Source: Maritimibacter fusiformis
Lineage (GTDB): Bacteria; Pseudomonadota; Alphaproteobacteria; Rhodobacterales; Rhodobacteraceae
Length of the DNA: 64,000 nucleotides
Direction of reading: 5' to 3'
Assembly: GCF_008086115.1 (NCBI RefSeq)
Contig: NZ_VSIY01000014.1
Coordinates: 1 to 64,000 of the forward strand
The notes beneath the pieces were generated by a model, which saw only the letters and a list, made by a program, of their open reading frames with translations, searched no databases and had not been told where the DNA came from. Below, piece by piece: positions 1-7,948 of the stretch (its first letter is position 1; each line of letters starts with the position of its first letter). The translations under genes and the position numbers were made by a program.

Positions 1-318
1 CAACCGGCGGCGTGTTGGTGGGCGCGCACGATGGAACTGTCGATCAAGTGTAAGGAATGCGAGAATTTTCTCCGCCAAAGCCTCGAAAATGCGCAGCCAG
101 ACCCCGGCCTTCGCCCACCTGTTGTATCGGTTGTAGACGGTGGTTCCGGGACCTTAGCGTTGCGGCAGGTCGCGCCAGGGGGCGCCGGTTCGCAGAATAT
201 AGAAGATGCCCGAGATCACTCGCCGGTCATCCACACGCGCCACGCCGCGCGGCTTGTTGGGGAGAAGCGGCGCGATCACCGCCCACGCCATATCGCTCAG
301 ATCATGCCTGCCCGTCAT
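1..318 (-). mobile_element. IS5-family (IS427-like) transposase, 5' part, interrupted
   Basis: Reading the minus strand from an ATG at 318 (ribosome site GGAGG just upstream) gives an N-terminus that opens MTGRHDLSDMAWAVIAPLLP and runs to TGAPWRDLPQR, the standard start of IS5/IS427 transposases. An in-frame TAA at 156-154 falls where the family normally has RYG. Reading past it continues the family sequence (TTVYNRYNRWAKAGVW, IFEAL). Around 60-72, near an A-run, the match moves to another frame and resumes as LIDSSIVRAHQHAAG, which holds the first catalytic Asp of the DDE triad. Some IS427-type elements use a programmed frameshift, so the frame change may be natural, but the TAA looks like decay. 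The rest lies outside the window. Confidence 0.8.
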
Positions 319-389
319 GCTCACCTCCGGTTTCCAAAAAGTGAATCACGACAACGATCCAAAGGGAATTCCTTTTGTGGGTTCAAGAC
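319..389. other. Non-coding junction between IS transposase and fds operon end
   Basis: This stretch separates the transposase start from the stop codon of the next gene and probably contains the terminal inverted repeat of the IS. An imperfect palindrome centred on GGAATTCC lies at 361-376. The neighbouring gene's stop overlaps a CTAG at 390-393. IS427-type elements often target TA or CTAG, so the element may begin right at that stop codon. The second end is outside the window, so the boundary cannot be proven here. Confidence 0.35.
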
Positions 390-839
390 CTAGCCGATCA
401 GGCGCGACAAGAACGATTTGCGCGCCGCCGGCTCGGCGCGCATCGGCAGCGGGTTGGGCGCGATGCGGCTGAACACCCAACGCGGCAGAATGCGTCCGCC
501 CGAACCGCCACAGACTCCGCCCATCCGGTAGGGGTCGAACACCTTGACCATTCCGGGGGCGTCGCGGTCGTCGGTGAACACCGCCCCGCAATGGGACCGG
601 TCGCGCACCTGGTCGACCGAGGCCCGCGCCTCATCCAGCGCCGCGGCGAACTCTTCGGGGCTTGCCACCCGGTCAGGGGCGTCGCCGGACGGGTCGAACA
701 CGAACCAGCCCTCGGGTGCGGCTGCCAGCACCGGCCAGAACCGATCGGCATCGTCCCATGACAACAGGCCCGTGAAGCGCCCGCCATAGGCGCGCCAGAA
801 GGCGGTGTCGGGAAAGGGTGCATCGGTATCGCGGATCAT
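390..839 (-). CDS. Conserved hypothetical protein at the end of the fds operon
   Basis: 149 residues, soluble, no signal peptide or membrane segment seen, and no family recognised. It is rich in aromatic residues in the first half (DTAFWRAY, DADRFWPVL, EGWFVFDP) and has a Gly/Cys stretch (GGVCGGSGGR) near residue 110. It starts about 30 bp after fdsD on the same strand, so it is probably the last gene of the formate dehydrogenase operon and might help assembly or be a passenger. Its stop codon sits at the presumed IS junction, so the natural C-terminus could have been altered by the insertion. Function unknown. Confidence 0.7.
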   Translation of the reverse strand: MIRDTDAPFPDTAFWRAYGGRFTGLLSWDDADRFWPVLAAAPEGWFVFDPSGDAPDRVASPEEFAAALDEARASVDQVRDRSHCGAVFTDDRDAPGMVKVFDPYRMGGVCGGSGGRILPRWVFSRIAPNPLPMRAEPAARKSFLSRLIG

Positions 840-869
840 CCGCCAAGGATGCCCGAACCGCGCCCGGCG

Positions 870-1103
870 TCAAGCGTCGGGGGTCTGCCCGGCAGGCTGG
901 CGCAGATGCGCCACCGCCGCCAGCACCAGCGGATCGAGCCTGTCGCCGCCCGCATCGACATGGGCGAAAAGCTGGCGGCGCATCCGTTCTTCCCAGAAAT
1001 CCGACAGGTGCGCGGCCACCTTCTCGGCCCCGTCACCCCCCGGCTGGGTGTTGAAGAAGGCCGCGATCTGGTTGGCCATGTGGATCATCTTGTCAGGCGA
1101 CAT
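870..1103 (-). CDS. fdsD: Formate dehydrogenase subunit delta
   Basis: 77 residues opening with MSPDKMIHMANQIAAFF, the typical start of the small FdsD subunit. FdsD is needed for assembly or maturation of the soluble NAD-dependent molybdenum formate dehydrogenase and is not a redox subunit itself. The chosen ATG overlaps the end of fdhD by 11 bases, which argues for translational coupling. An in-frame start further upstream would run deep into fdhD and adds residues unlike the family. Gene order G-B-A-fdhD-D matches the Rhodobacter fds operon. Confidence 0.9.
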   Translation of the reverse strand: MSPDKMIHMANQIAAFFNTQPGGDGAEKVAAHLSDFWEERMRRQLFAHVDAGGDRLDPLVLAAVAHLRQPAGQTPDA

Positions 1104-1908
1104 CGCTGGCTCCGGTCTCGATTCTCTGGGGGTGGGAATACAGGTCAAAGCGGCCGCCGCGGGCAAAGGCGGCGACGGTCATGCCCGCGCCCTCCGCCAG
1201 CCGCAGCGCATGCGCCGTGGGCGCCGAGGCGGCGATCAGGACCGGGCATCCGGCCATCGCGGCTTTCTGCACCATCTCGACCGAGATGCGCGAGGTCAGC
1301 ACGATGGCGCCGCTGGCCGCCTCGATCCCCGCCTGTGCCAGCGCGCCGATCAGCTTGTCGAGCGCATTGTGCCGCCCCACGTCCTCGCGCGCCATCACGA
1401 TCCCCTCGCCGGGGCGCAGAAAGCCCGCGGCATGAACCGCGCGGGTCTGGTCGTGGATCGGCTGGTGATGGGTCAGCGCATCGGTCGCGGCGGCGATCTC
1501 GGCCCGGGCAATCCGCATCGTCGTGTCCGCCACCGAGGGCAGATCGCGCACCGCCTGATCGAGGCTGTCGATGCCGCACAGTCCGCAGCCCACCGGCCCG
1601 GTCATCCGCCGCCGCCGTGCCGCCAGCGCCTCGGAGCGGTCGTCCGACAGCGTGAACCGCGCCTCAATGCCGTTGGGATGGGTGACGACCTCGAAGCTCT
1701 CGACCTGGTCGAGCGTTTCGATCACCCCTTCGCTCAGCGCGAAGCCATGCGCGAAATCGGTCAGGTCCGCCGGGCTGGCCATCATCACCGCCAGGGTCTC
1801 GCCATCGAACGACAGCGCCACCGGCACCTCTTCGGGCAGGCTGCGCGTCACCGCCCGCGCCCCGTCGCGCCCGACGGCAAGTCCAGGGTGGCTGAGGACC
1901 GGTATCAT
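1093..1908 (-). CDS. fdhD: Formate dehydrogenase accessory sulfurtransferase FdhD (FdsC)
   Basis: 271 residues. FdhD binds the bis-MGD cofactor and passes sulfur from a cysteine desulfurase to the molybdenum before insertion into formate dehydrogenase. The family's conserved cysteine pair is present as GCGLCG at residues 107-112. Start chosen at the ATG 1908, two bases beyond the fdsA stop, because upstream in-frame residues are fdsA antiframe sequence. It overlaps fdsD at its 3' end. In Rhodobacter the equivalent protein in this position is called FdsC. Confidence 0.94.
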   Translation of the reverse strand: MIPVLSHPGLAVGRDGARAVTRSLPEEVPVALSFDGETLAVMMASPADLTDFAHGFALSEGVIETLDQVESFEVVTHPNGIEARFTLSDDRSEALAARRRRMTGPVGCGLCGIDSLDQAVRDLPSVADTTMRIARAEIAAATDALTHHQPIHDQTRAVHAAGFLRPGEGIVMAREDVGRHNALDKLIGALAQAGIEAASGAIVLTSRISVEMVQKAAMAGCPVLIAASAPTAHALRLAEGAGMTVAAFARGGRFDLYSHPQRIETGASDVA

Positions 1909-1910
1909 CG

Positions 1911-4790
1911 CTATTCCGCCGCCGGCGCGATCCGGCGCGACCGCGCCGCGTGCGCCGAGTAGTCTTCCTGCCACTCGGACGGCCCGTTCGTCGGCGCCAC
2001 CTGCACCGCCGTGACCTTGTATTCCGGGCAGTTGGTGGCCCAATCGGAAAAGTCCGTGGTCACCACGTTGGCCTGCGTGTCGGGGTGGTGGAAAGTGGTA
2101 TAGACCACGCCGGGGCTGACCCGGTCGGTGATCTCGGCGCGCAGCGTGGTCTCGCCCGAGCGGCTGGCCAACCTGACCAGGTCGCCCTGCCGGATGCCCC
2201 GGTTCTCGGCGTCATGCGGATGGATCTCCAGCACGTCCTGATCGTGCCAGACCATGTTGTCGGTGCGCCGCGTCTGGGCGCCGACGTTATACTGGCTGAG
2301 AATGCGCCCGGTGGTCAGGAGCAGCGGGAAGCGCGGCCCGGTCTTTTCATCGGTGGCGAGGTATTCGGTGATCATGAACCGCCCCTTGCCGCGCATGAAA
2401 CCATCGACGTGCATGGTCGGCGTGCCTTCGGGATGCTCCTCGTTGCAGGGCCATTGCACCGACCCCAGCCGGTCGATCAGGTCGAAACTGACGCCCGCAA
2501 AGCTGGGCGTGGTCGCGGCGACCTCGTCCATGATCTCGCTCGGGTGGGTGTAGGTCCAGTTCGCCCCCAGCGCATTGGCCAGAAGCTGCGTGACCTCCCA
2601 ATCGGCATAGCCGTTCCTCGGCGCCATCACCTTGCGCACCATGTTGATCCGGCGCTCGGCATTGGTGAAGGTGCCGTCCTTCTCCAGGAAGGTCGAGCCG
2701 GGCAGGAACACATGCGCGTAATTCGCGGTCTCGTTCAGGAACAGGTCATGCACGATCACGCAGTCCATCGCCGCCAGCCCGGCGGCCACGTGCTGCGTGT
2801 CGGGGTCGGATTGCAGGATGTCCTCGCCCTGAACGTAAAGCCCCCTGAAGGTGCCATCGACGGCGGCATCCAGCATGTTGTTGATGCGCAGGCCCGGCTC
2901 CGGGTCGATCTCGACACCCCAGAGCCGCTCGAAGATGCCACGCACCTCGGGGTTCTTCACATGGCGATAGCCGGGCAGTTCATGCGGGAAGCTTCCCATG
3001 TCGCACGAGCCCTGCACGTTGTTCTGGCCGCGCAGCGGGTTCACGCCCACGCCCTCGCGCCCGATGTTGCCGGTCAGCATGGCCAGGTTGGCGATGCCCA
3101 TCACGGTGGTCGAGCCCTGGCTGTGCTCGGTCACGCCAAGCCCGTAATAGATCGCGCCATTGCCGCCCTTGGCAAAGGTGCGTGCGGCGGCGCGCAGTTC
3201 AGCCGCCGGAACGCCGGTCAGGTCCTCGATGGCCTCCGGGCTGTGACGCGGATCGCGCACGAACTCGGCATAGGCCAGGTATTCGTCCCAGTCGCAGCGT
3301 TCGCGGATGAAATCCTCGTCCGCCAGCCCCTCGGTCACGATCACATGCGCCAGTGCCGTCACCACGGCCACGTTGGTGCCCGGGCGCAGCGCCAGGTGAT
3401 GCTCGGCACGCACATTGGGCGATTTCACCAGGTCGATCCTGCGCGGGTCGATCACGATCAGCTTGGCGCCCTCGCGCAGCCGTTTCTTCATCCGCGAGGC
3501 AAAGACCGGGTGCGCATCGGTCGGGTTCGCGCCCATCACGATGATCACGTCGCTATGCTCGACCGAGTCGAAATCCTGGGTGCCCGCCGAGGTGCCGAAG
3601 GTCTGCCCCAACCCGTATCCGGTGGGCGAATGACACACCCGCGCGCAGGTGTCGGTGTTGTTGTTCTCGAACACCGCGCGGGCCAGTTTCTGCACCAGGT
3701 AGGTTTCCTCGTTGGTGCAGCGGCTCGAGGTGATGACCCCCAGCGCCTTGTTGCCGTGCTCCTTGCGGATGCGCTCCAGCCGATCGGCGGCAAAGCCCAG
3801 CGCCTCGTCCCACGACACTTCGCGCCACGGCTCATCGACACGGTCGCGGATCATCGGGTTGAGGATGCGTTCGCGGTGGTTGGCATAGCCCCAGGCGAAG
3901 CGGCCCTTGACGCAGCTATGCCCCCGGTTGGCCTTGCCGCCCTTGTGCGGCACCATGCGGACAAGCTGGTCGCCATTCAGCTCGGCCTTGAACGAACAGC
4001 CCACGCCGCAATAGGCGCAGGTGGTGATGACCTCGCGCACCGGCACGCCCAGTTCGATCACGCGGTTCTCGATCAGCGCATCGGTCGGGCAGGCCTGCAC
4101 GCAGGCGCCGCAGGACACGCAGTCCGAAGTCAGGAAGTCATCCCCCGCCGCGCCCGCCGACACCACGCTGTCAAAGCCGCGCCCCTCGATCGTCAGCGCA
4201 TAGGTGCCCTGGATATCGTCGCAGGCCCGCACGCAGCGCGAACAGACGATGCACTTGGCCGGATCGAAGGTGAAATAGGGGTTGCTCTCGTCCCTGGGCA
4301 GATGGCGCGGATTGTCGCGCCCGTCGCGCTCCGGCTGGAAGTGGTTGTCGCCGGGGCCATAGCGCACCTCGCGCAGCCCGACCACGGCGGCCATGTCATG
4401 CAACTCGCAATCGCGCCCGGCGATGCAGCTTGCCGGGTCTGACGGGTGATCGGACAGGTAAAGCTCCATCACCCCCTTGCGGATGCGCCGCACCCGCTCG
4501 CTTTGCGTGTGCACCACCATGCCCTCGGCCACCGGCATGGTGCACGAGGCGGGCGTGCCCCGCCGCCCCTCGACCTCGACCACGCAGAGCCGGCACGACC
4601 CGAACGCCTCGAGCGAATCCGTCGCACAGAGCTTGGGCACCTGGATCCCCGCCTCGGCGGCGGCGTGCATCACCGACGTGCCCTCGGGCACGGTCACCTC
4701 GATGCCGTCGACGATCAGGCTGACCGGCGCGCCGGACTTCGCGGGCGTGCCGAAGTCGGTATCGTCCCAGGGAATGATGAAATCCTTCAT
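1911..4790 (-). CDS. fdsA: Formate dehydrogenase subunit alpha (Mo-bisMGD catalytic)
   Basis: 959 residues; oxidises formate to CO2 in the cytoplasm and hands electrons to FdsB/FdsG for NAD+ reduction. Domains in order: a plant-type [2Fe-2S] domain (C55, C66, C69, C83), a NuoG-like His/Cys region (about 114-130), two [4Fe-4S] ferredoxin motifs (CIVCSRC at 180-186, CVSCGAC at 224-230), a further Fe-S site of the molybdopterin domain (C258, C261, C265, C293), then the bis-MGD oxidoreductase fold. The metal ligand is Cys386 in the context RVCHSPT, so this is a cysteine, not selenocysteine, enzyme. The start at 4790 is supported by GGAGG seven bases upstream; the earlier in-frame ATG at 4808 would place that ribosome site inside the gene. 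Confidence 0.97.
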   Translation of the reverse strand: MKDFIIPWDDTDFGTPAKSGAPVSLIVDGIEVTVPEGTSVMHAAAEAGIQVPKLCATDSLEAFGSCRLCVVEVEGRRGTPASCTMPVAEGMVVHTQSERVRRIRKGVMELYLSDHPSDPASCIAGRDCELHDMAAVVGLREVRYGPGDNHFQPERDGRDNPRHLPRDESNPYFTFDPAKCIVCSRCVRACDDIQGTYALTIEGRGFDSVVSAGAAGDDFLTSDCVSCGACVQACPTDALIENRVIELGVPVREVITTCAYCGVGCSFKAELNGDQLVRMVPHKGGKANRGHSCVKGRFAWGYANHRERILNPMIRDRVDEPWREVSWDEALGFAADRLERIRKEHGNKALGVITSSRCTNEETYLVQKLARAVFENNNTDTCARVCHSPTGYGLGQTFGTSAGTQDFDSVEHSDVIIVMGANPTDAHPVFASRMKKRLREGAKLIVIDPRRIDLVKSPNVRAEHHLALRPGTNVAVVTALAHVIVTEGLADEDFIRERCDWDEYLAYAEFVRDPRHSPEAIEDLTGVPAAELRAAARTFAKGGNGAIYYGLGVTEHSQGSTTVMGIANLAMLTGNIGREGVGVNPLRGQNNVQGSCDMGSFPHELPGYRHVKNPEVRGIFERLWGVEIDPEPGLRINNMLDAAVDGTFRGLYVQGEDILQSDPDTQHVAAGLAAMDCVIVHDLFLNETANYAHVFLPGSTFLEKDGTFTNAERRINMVRKVMAPRNGYADWEVTQLLANALGANWTYTHPSEIMDEVAATTPSFAGVSFDLIDRLGSVQWPCNEEHPEGTPTMHVDGFMRGKGRFMITEYLATDEKTGPRFPLLLTTGRILSQYNVGAQTRRTDNMVWHDQDVLEIHPHDAENRGIRQGDLVRLASRSGETTLRAEITDRVSPGVVYTTFHHPDTQANVVTTDFSDWATNCPEYKVTAVQVAPTNGPSEWQEDYSAHAARSRRIAPAAE

Positions 4791-4807
4791 GTCCAATCCT
4801 CCCGCCA

Positions 4808-4835
4808 CTTCATCTTGGCGCCAATACTCCGGGGG
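4808..4835. repeat. Dispersed intergenic repeat, copy 1
   Basis: On the plus strand this reads cttcatcttgg, four variable bases, then aatactccggggg. The same element occurs at 47705-47730 in the same orientation and at 45294-45317 inverted. Here and at 47.7 kb a GC-rich hairpin follows directly. It lies between the GIY-YIG gene and fdsA, just upstream of the fdsA ribosome site. Confidence 0.7.
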
Positions 4836-4836
4836 A

Positions 4837-4925
4837 CGTTCGGTTTGCCCCGCAAACCGAACGGTGGGGGCAGCGCCCCCACCCGGCGCCGCGCGGCGCC
4901 GGGATACGCGGTCGCGCGACCGCGT
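4837..4925. repeat. Array of four consecutive perfect hairpins
   Basis: Four adjacent inverted repeats fill almost all of the fdsA leader: 4837-4847 with 4853-4863 (11 bp, loop ccccg), 4864-4871 with 4875-4882 (8 bp, loop agc), 4882-4890 with 4895-4903 (9 bp, loop gcgc), and 4906-4914 with 4917-4925 (9 bp drawn, really a short loop with fewer pairs). None is followed by a T-run on either strand, so they are not classical intrinsic terminators. They could slow exoribonucleases, attenuate transcription or be a palindromic repeat cluster. Confidence 0.75.
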
Positions 4926-4941
4926 GCTCTGCGCCGCAACG

Positions 4942-5880
4942 TCATTGGGCCGCCTCCTGTTTCGTCGCCTGAGCTTGTTGCCAGTCGTGATAGGTCTGGC
5001 TTGCGCCTTTCACCTTCCACTCCAGCCGCCCGTTGCTGTTACGGTCCAGCACGACCGCCGCCGCCGCCGAAGGGCTGGTGAAGGACCAGGGTCGGGCGAA
5101 GCGCAGCTTGTTCGTGCCGGGCGGGATATCCTGTGTCACTAGCACACCGTCGGTGATCAGTTTCTCCTTCAATCCGCCATAGCTCTGCTGAACATAGCCC
5201 GTGCCCGTCAGCGCCTCGGACCCTTCCAGCACGACGAATTCCCCGTCTTCCTCAACGGCCGTGGCCTGCACGCCGCTCTTGTGCCGGATCTCGAACTGCA
5301 CCTCCCCAGTTGTGCGCGCCTCGACCGATTGCGCCGTCTGCGTCACCGCCTTCGGCTGGGGCTTGAGCATGTCGAGTCCGATCACCGGCAAAATGATCCG
5401 CAGGTTCGCGAGAAACTGCTCCATGTTGGCCACGTCAGCCTCAGGCAGGCGCCGTCTTTTAGTGTCGGGCTGGGTGCTGTTGTCGAGGGTCACGCGCCCT
5501 GCCTGTGCCGCCACCTCGATCAGTCGCGCCTCGAGGAATTCAGCATGGCCCTTCGATAGGTCGTCATCGCTGGTGGTCACCGTAATCGCGGTTTCCCAGA
5601 AGTCGCGTTTGACCGCACTTTGCTTGATCCTCTCAGCAACGGAATTGCCCGACCCGATGTATGCGCGAGTGCCGCCGGGCTTGTCGGGGTCAGGGCCAGA
5701 CAGGATGTAAACCCCGGTTCGATCCACCTCTTCCCGCGCGGTCAGGTCACCGAAGGCCGACGCGCCAGAGACGAACAGTAACCCGGTCCAGCCATGTATC
5801 GTCGCTTTGCGAAGGCCGGTCGGTTTGCCGTCCACCAGGAAAAGCTGGATGGTGCGACCGAAGGCGCCGTCGTTGCTCAT
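4942..5880 (-). CDS. GIY-YIG nuclease family protein with C-terminal DUF4357
   Basis: 312 residues. A GIY-YIG domain is seen as GVY at 56-58 and YIG at 74-76, with R84, an acidic stretch HAEFLEARL at 112-120 and N134, so the catalytic set of the fold looks intact. The C-terminus (about 262-302) carries the DUF4357 signature FTSPSAAAAVVLDRNSNGRLEWK. The start ATG overlaps the fdsB stop (ATGA, 4 bases), so it is translationally coupled to formate dehydrogenase, an unexpected place because fdsB and fdsA are normally adjacent. The base composition seems a little less GC-rich than its neighbours, consistent with acquisition. Known relatives are poorly characterised putative DNA nucleases; the target is unknown. 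Confidence 0.88.
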   Translation of the reverse strand: MSNDGAFGRTIQLFLVDGKPTGLRKATIHGWTGLLFVSGASAFGDLTAREEVDRTGVYILSGPDPDKPGGTRAYIGSGNSVAERIKQSAVKRDFWETAITVTTSDDDLSKGHAEFLEARLIEVAAQAGRVTLDNSTQPDTKRRRLPEADVANMEQFLANLRIILPVIGLDMLKPQPKAVTQTAQSVEARTTGEVQFEIRHKSGVQATAVEEDGEFVVLEGSEALTGTGYVQQSYGGLKEKLITDGVLVTQDIPPGTNKLRFARPWSFTSPSAAAAVVLDRNSNGRLEWKVKGASQTYHDWQQAQATKQEAAQ

Positions 5881-7391
5881 TCCGCCGCCTCCCGCTGCCC
5901 GGTGAACTCGTCGGGGAAATGCCGTATCGCGGACATCACCGGATAGGGCGTGAACCCGCCCAACGCGCAGAGCGAGCCGAGCTCCATCGTCTCGCACAGG
6001 TCCGTCAACAGCGCCGTCGCCCCGGCGTCGCCCGCCGCGATCCGCTCCAGCGTCTCGACCCCGCGCACCGAGCCGATCCGGCAGGGTGTGCACTTGCCGC
6101 AGCTTTCCACCGCGCAGAATTCCATCGCAAAGCGGGCCAGTTCCAGCATGTCGGCGCTGTCGTCGAACACCACCAGGCCGGCGTGGCCGATCAGCCCGCC
6201 CGCGCCGTCGAATTCTTCATATCCGAACGGCGTGTCGAACCCGGACACCGGGAAATAGGCCCCGAGCGGCCCGCCGACCTGCACCGCCTTGACCGGCCTG
6301 CCCGACCGTGTGCCGCCGCCGATGCCGTTCACGATCTCGCCCAACGGCAGGCCGAAGGCGATCTCGTAAAGCCCGCCGTATTTCACGTTGCCGGCGATCT
6401 GCAGCGGGATCGTCCCGCGTGACCGGCCCAGCCCGAAATCGGCGTAGTGCTCTGCGCCCTTCTCGAAAATCACCGGCACGGTGGCCAGCGAGATCACGTT
6501 GTTGACCACGGTGGGCTTGCCGAACAGCCCTTCCAGCGCGGGCAGCGGCGGTTTGGGCCGGACCTCGCCGCGCTTGCCTTCGAGCGAATTCAACAGGCTG
6601 GTTTCCTCGCCGCAGACATAGGCCCCGGCGCCCACGCGCACCTCGATGTCGAAGGCATGACCGGAGCCCAGCACGCCGTCGCCCAGCACCCCCGCCGCGC
6701 GCGCGATCGCGACCGCGCGTTCCAGCGTCGCGGTGGCGTCGGGGTATTCCGAGCGCATGTAGACATAGCCCTTGGTCGCGCCCACGCCGATCCCGGCGAT
6801 CGCCATGCCCTCGATCAGGCTGAACGGATCGCCCTCGATGATCATCCGGTCGGCAAAGGTGCCGCTGTCGCCCTCGTCGGCGTTGCAGACGATATACTTG
6901 CGGTCCGCCTTGGCACCCGCCACGGTCTGCCACTTGATGCCGGTCGGAAAGCCCGCGCCGCCGCGCCCGCGCAGGCCCGAGGCCTTGACGGTCTCGACCA
7001 CATCGCCAGGTGCCGCGATGGCGGCGCGCAACCCGGTCAGCCCGCCCAGCGCCTCGAATGCAGTCAGGTCCAGCGGGTCGATCACGCCGCAGCGCGCAAA
7101 GGTCAGGCGTGTCTGGCCGGCAAAAAACGGGATCTCCTCGGTCGGGCCGTGGCCCGCCAGCGTGCCGTCCAGCAGCGCCGGCACATCCTCCACACGCACC
7201 GGCCCGAAGGCATGGCGCACGCCGTCGATCTCGACCTCGGCCAGTGGCTCCAGCCAGACCATGCCGCGCGATCCGACCCGGATCAGGTCAAGCTCCAGGC
7301 CACGGCGCGCCGCCTCGGCGGTGAGCGCCTCGGCCACGTCTTCGGACCCGACCGCCTTTGCGGCGGCGTCGATGGACAGAAAGACCTTCAT
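5877..7391 (-). CDS. fdsB: Formate dehydrogenase subunit beta (NADH dehydrogenase-like)
   Basis: 504 residues; the diaphorase subunit that binds FMN and NAD+ and carries a [4Fe-4S] cluster, homologous to NuoF. The FMN loop GLRGRGGAGFPTG lies at 139-151, the nucleotide region GAGAYVCGEET at 254-264, and the cluster ligands are C431, C434, C437 and C475 (CGKCTPC followed by SLCALGG). An N-terminal thioredoxin-like segment precedes the flavin domain. The start overlaps the fdsG stop by an ATGA and its own stop overlaps the GIY-YIG gene start the same way. Confidence 0.96.
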   Translation of the reverse strand: MKVFLSIDAAAKAVGSEDVAEALTAEAARRGLELDLIRVGSRGMVWLEPLAEVEIDGVRHAFGPVRVEDVPALLDGTLAGHGPTEEIPFFAGQTRLTFARCGVIDPLDLTAFEALGGLTGLRAAIAAPGDVVETVKASGLRGRGGAGFPTGIKWQTVAGAKADRKYIVCNADEGDSGTFADRMIIEGDPFSLIEGMAIAGIGVGATKGYVYMRSEYPDATATLERAVAIARAAGVLGDGVLGSGHAFDIEVRVGAGAYVCGEETSLLNSLEGKRGEVRPKPPLPALEGLFGKPTVVNNVISLATVPVIFEKGAEHYADFGLGRSRGTIPLQIAGNVKYGGLYEIAFGLPLGEIVNGIGGGTRSGRPVKAVQVGGPLGAYFPVSGFDTPFGYEEFDGAGGLIGHAGLVVFDDSADMLELARFAMEFCAVESCGKCTPCRIGSVRGVETLERIAAGDAGATALLTDLCETMELGSLCALGGFTPYPVMSAIRHFPDEFTGQREAAE

Positions 7392-7864
7392 GCGCCCAAC
7401 TCCGCCAGCACCCGGTCAAACCGGTCCGTGTCCAGCATCCCGATCACCTTGCCGTCGACCATCGCCGCCGGACCCGAGGCGCAGAGGCCGAGGCAATAGA
7501 CCGGCTCGACCGTCACCGCGCCGTTGGCGGTGGTCTCACCCCAGCCGATGCCCAGCTTCGCCAGCACCGCTTCGCTCAAGGCCGCGCCGCCGACCGACTG
7601 GCAGGCCTCCGAACGGCAGATTTTCACCACGTGCCGCCCGGCCGGAAGCCTGCGGAAATCGTGGTAGAAGCTGATCACCCCGTGCACTTCGGCCCGGCCG
7701 ATGTTCAGCCTGTCCGCGATCAGGGCCGGGGCGGTGTCCGGAATATGGCCGTAAGCCTCGTGAATCGTGTGCAGAATCGGCAACAGCGGGCCTTCGAGGT
7801 GACGCTGCGCCTCGATCAGGTCGGCCAGCGTTTCGGCGTTCGGTTCAGGGGCGGTATCAGCCAT
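7388..7864 (-). CDS. fdsG: Formate dehydrogenase subunit gamma (NuoE-like)
   Basis: 158 residues; thioredoxin-like [2Fe-2S] subunit homologous to NuoE that connects the FdsB flavin to the electron-transfer chain. The four ligands C83, C88, C124 and C128 are present (CRSEAC and CLGLC). Start chosen at ATG 7864 behind GAGGA; an earlier in-frame ATG at 7918 adds residues not typical of NuoE. First gene of the fds operon. Confidence 0.95.
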   Translation of the reverse strand: MADTAPEPNAETLADLIEAQRHLEGPLLPILHTIHEAYGHIPDTAPALIADRLNIGRAEVHGVISFYHDFRRLPAGRHVVKICRSEACQSVGGAALSEAVLAKLGIGWGETTANGAVTVEPVYCLGLCASGPAAMVDGKVIGMLDTDRFDRVLAELGA

Positions 7865-7948
7865 GTGTGTCCTCGTTTGATCCCCGGGGGTGATCACCGA
7901 TTGGCCGGGGGCGATCAATATCCTAGAACCGTTGGTCCATTGAGAAAT
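7865..7948 (-). promoter_or_regulatory. Probable fds promoter and LysR-regulator target region
   Basis: The 84 bp between the LysR gene and fdsG contain repeated GATCA-type elements (tgatcacc and cgatcaat on the plus strand) that could be parts of a LysR operator. No confident -35/-10 pair was identified. The inference rests mostly on position: LysR-type regulators usually act on the adjacent operon. Confidence 0.35.

Noticed and set aside
60..72. Treating the transposase frame change as a sequencing error
   Set aside because: IS427-type elements can use frameshifting near an A-run, so the change may be natural; the in-frame TAA is the stronger sign of decay.
1950..4442. 830-codon open frame opposite fdsA
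   Set aside because: It mirrors fdsA, has Arg/His-rich composition and no domain; fdsA is unambiguous. A product of high GC.
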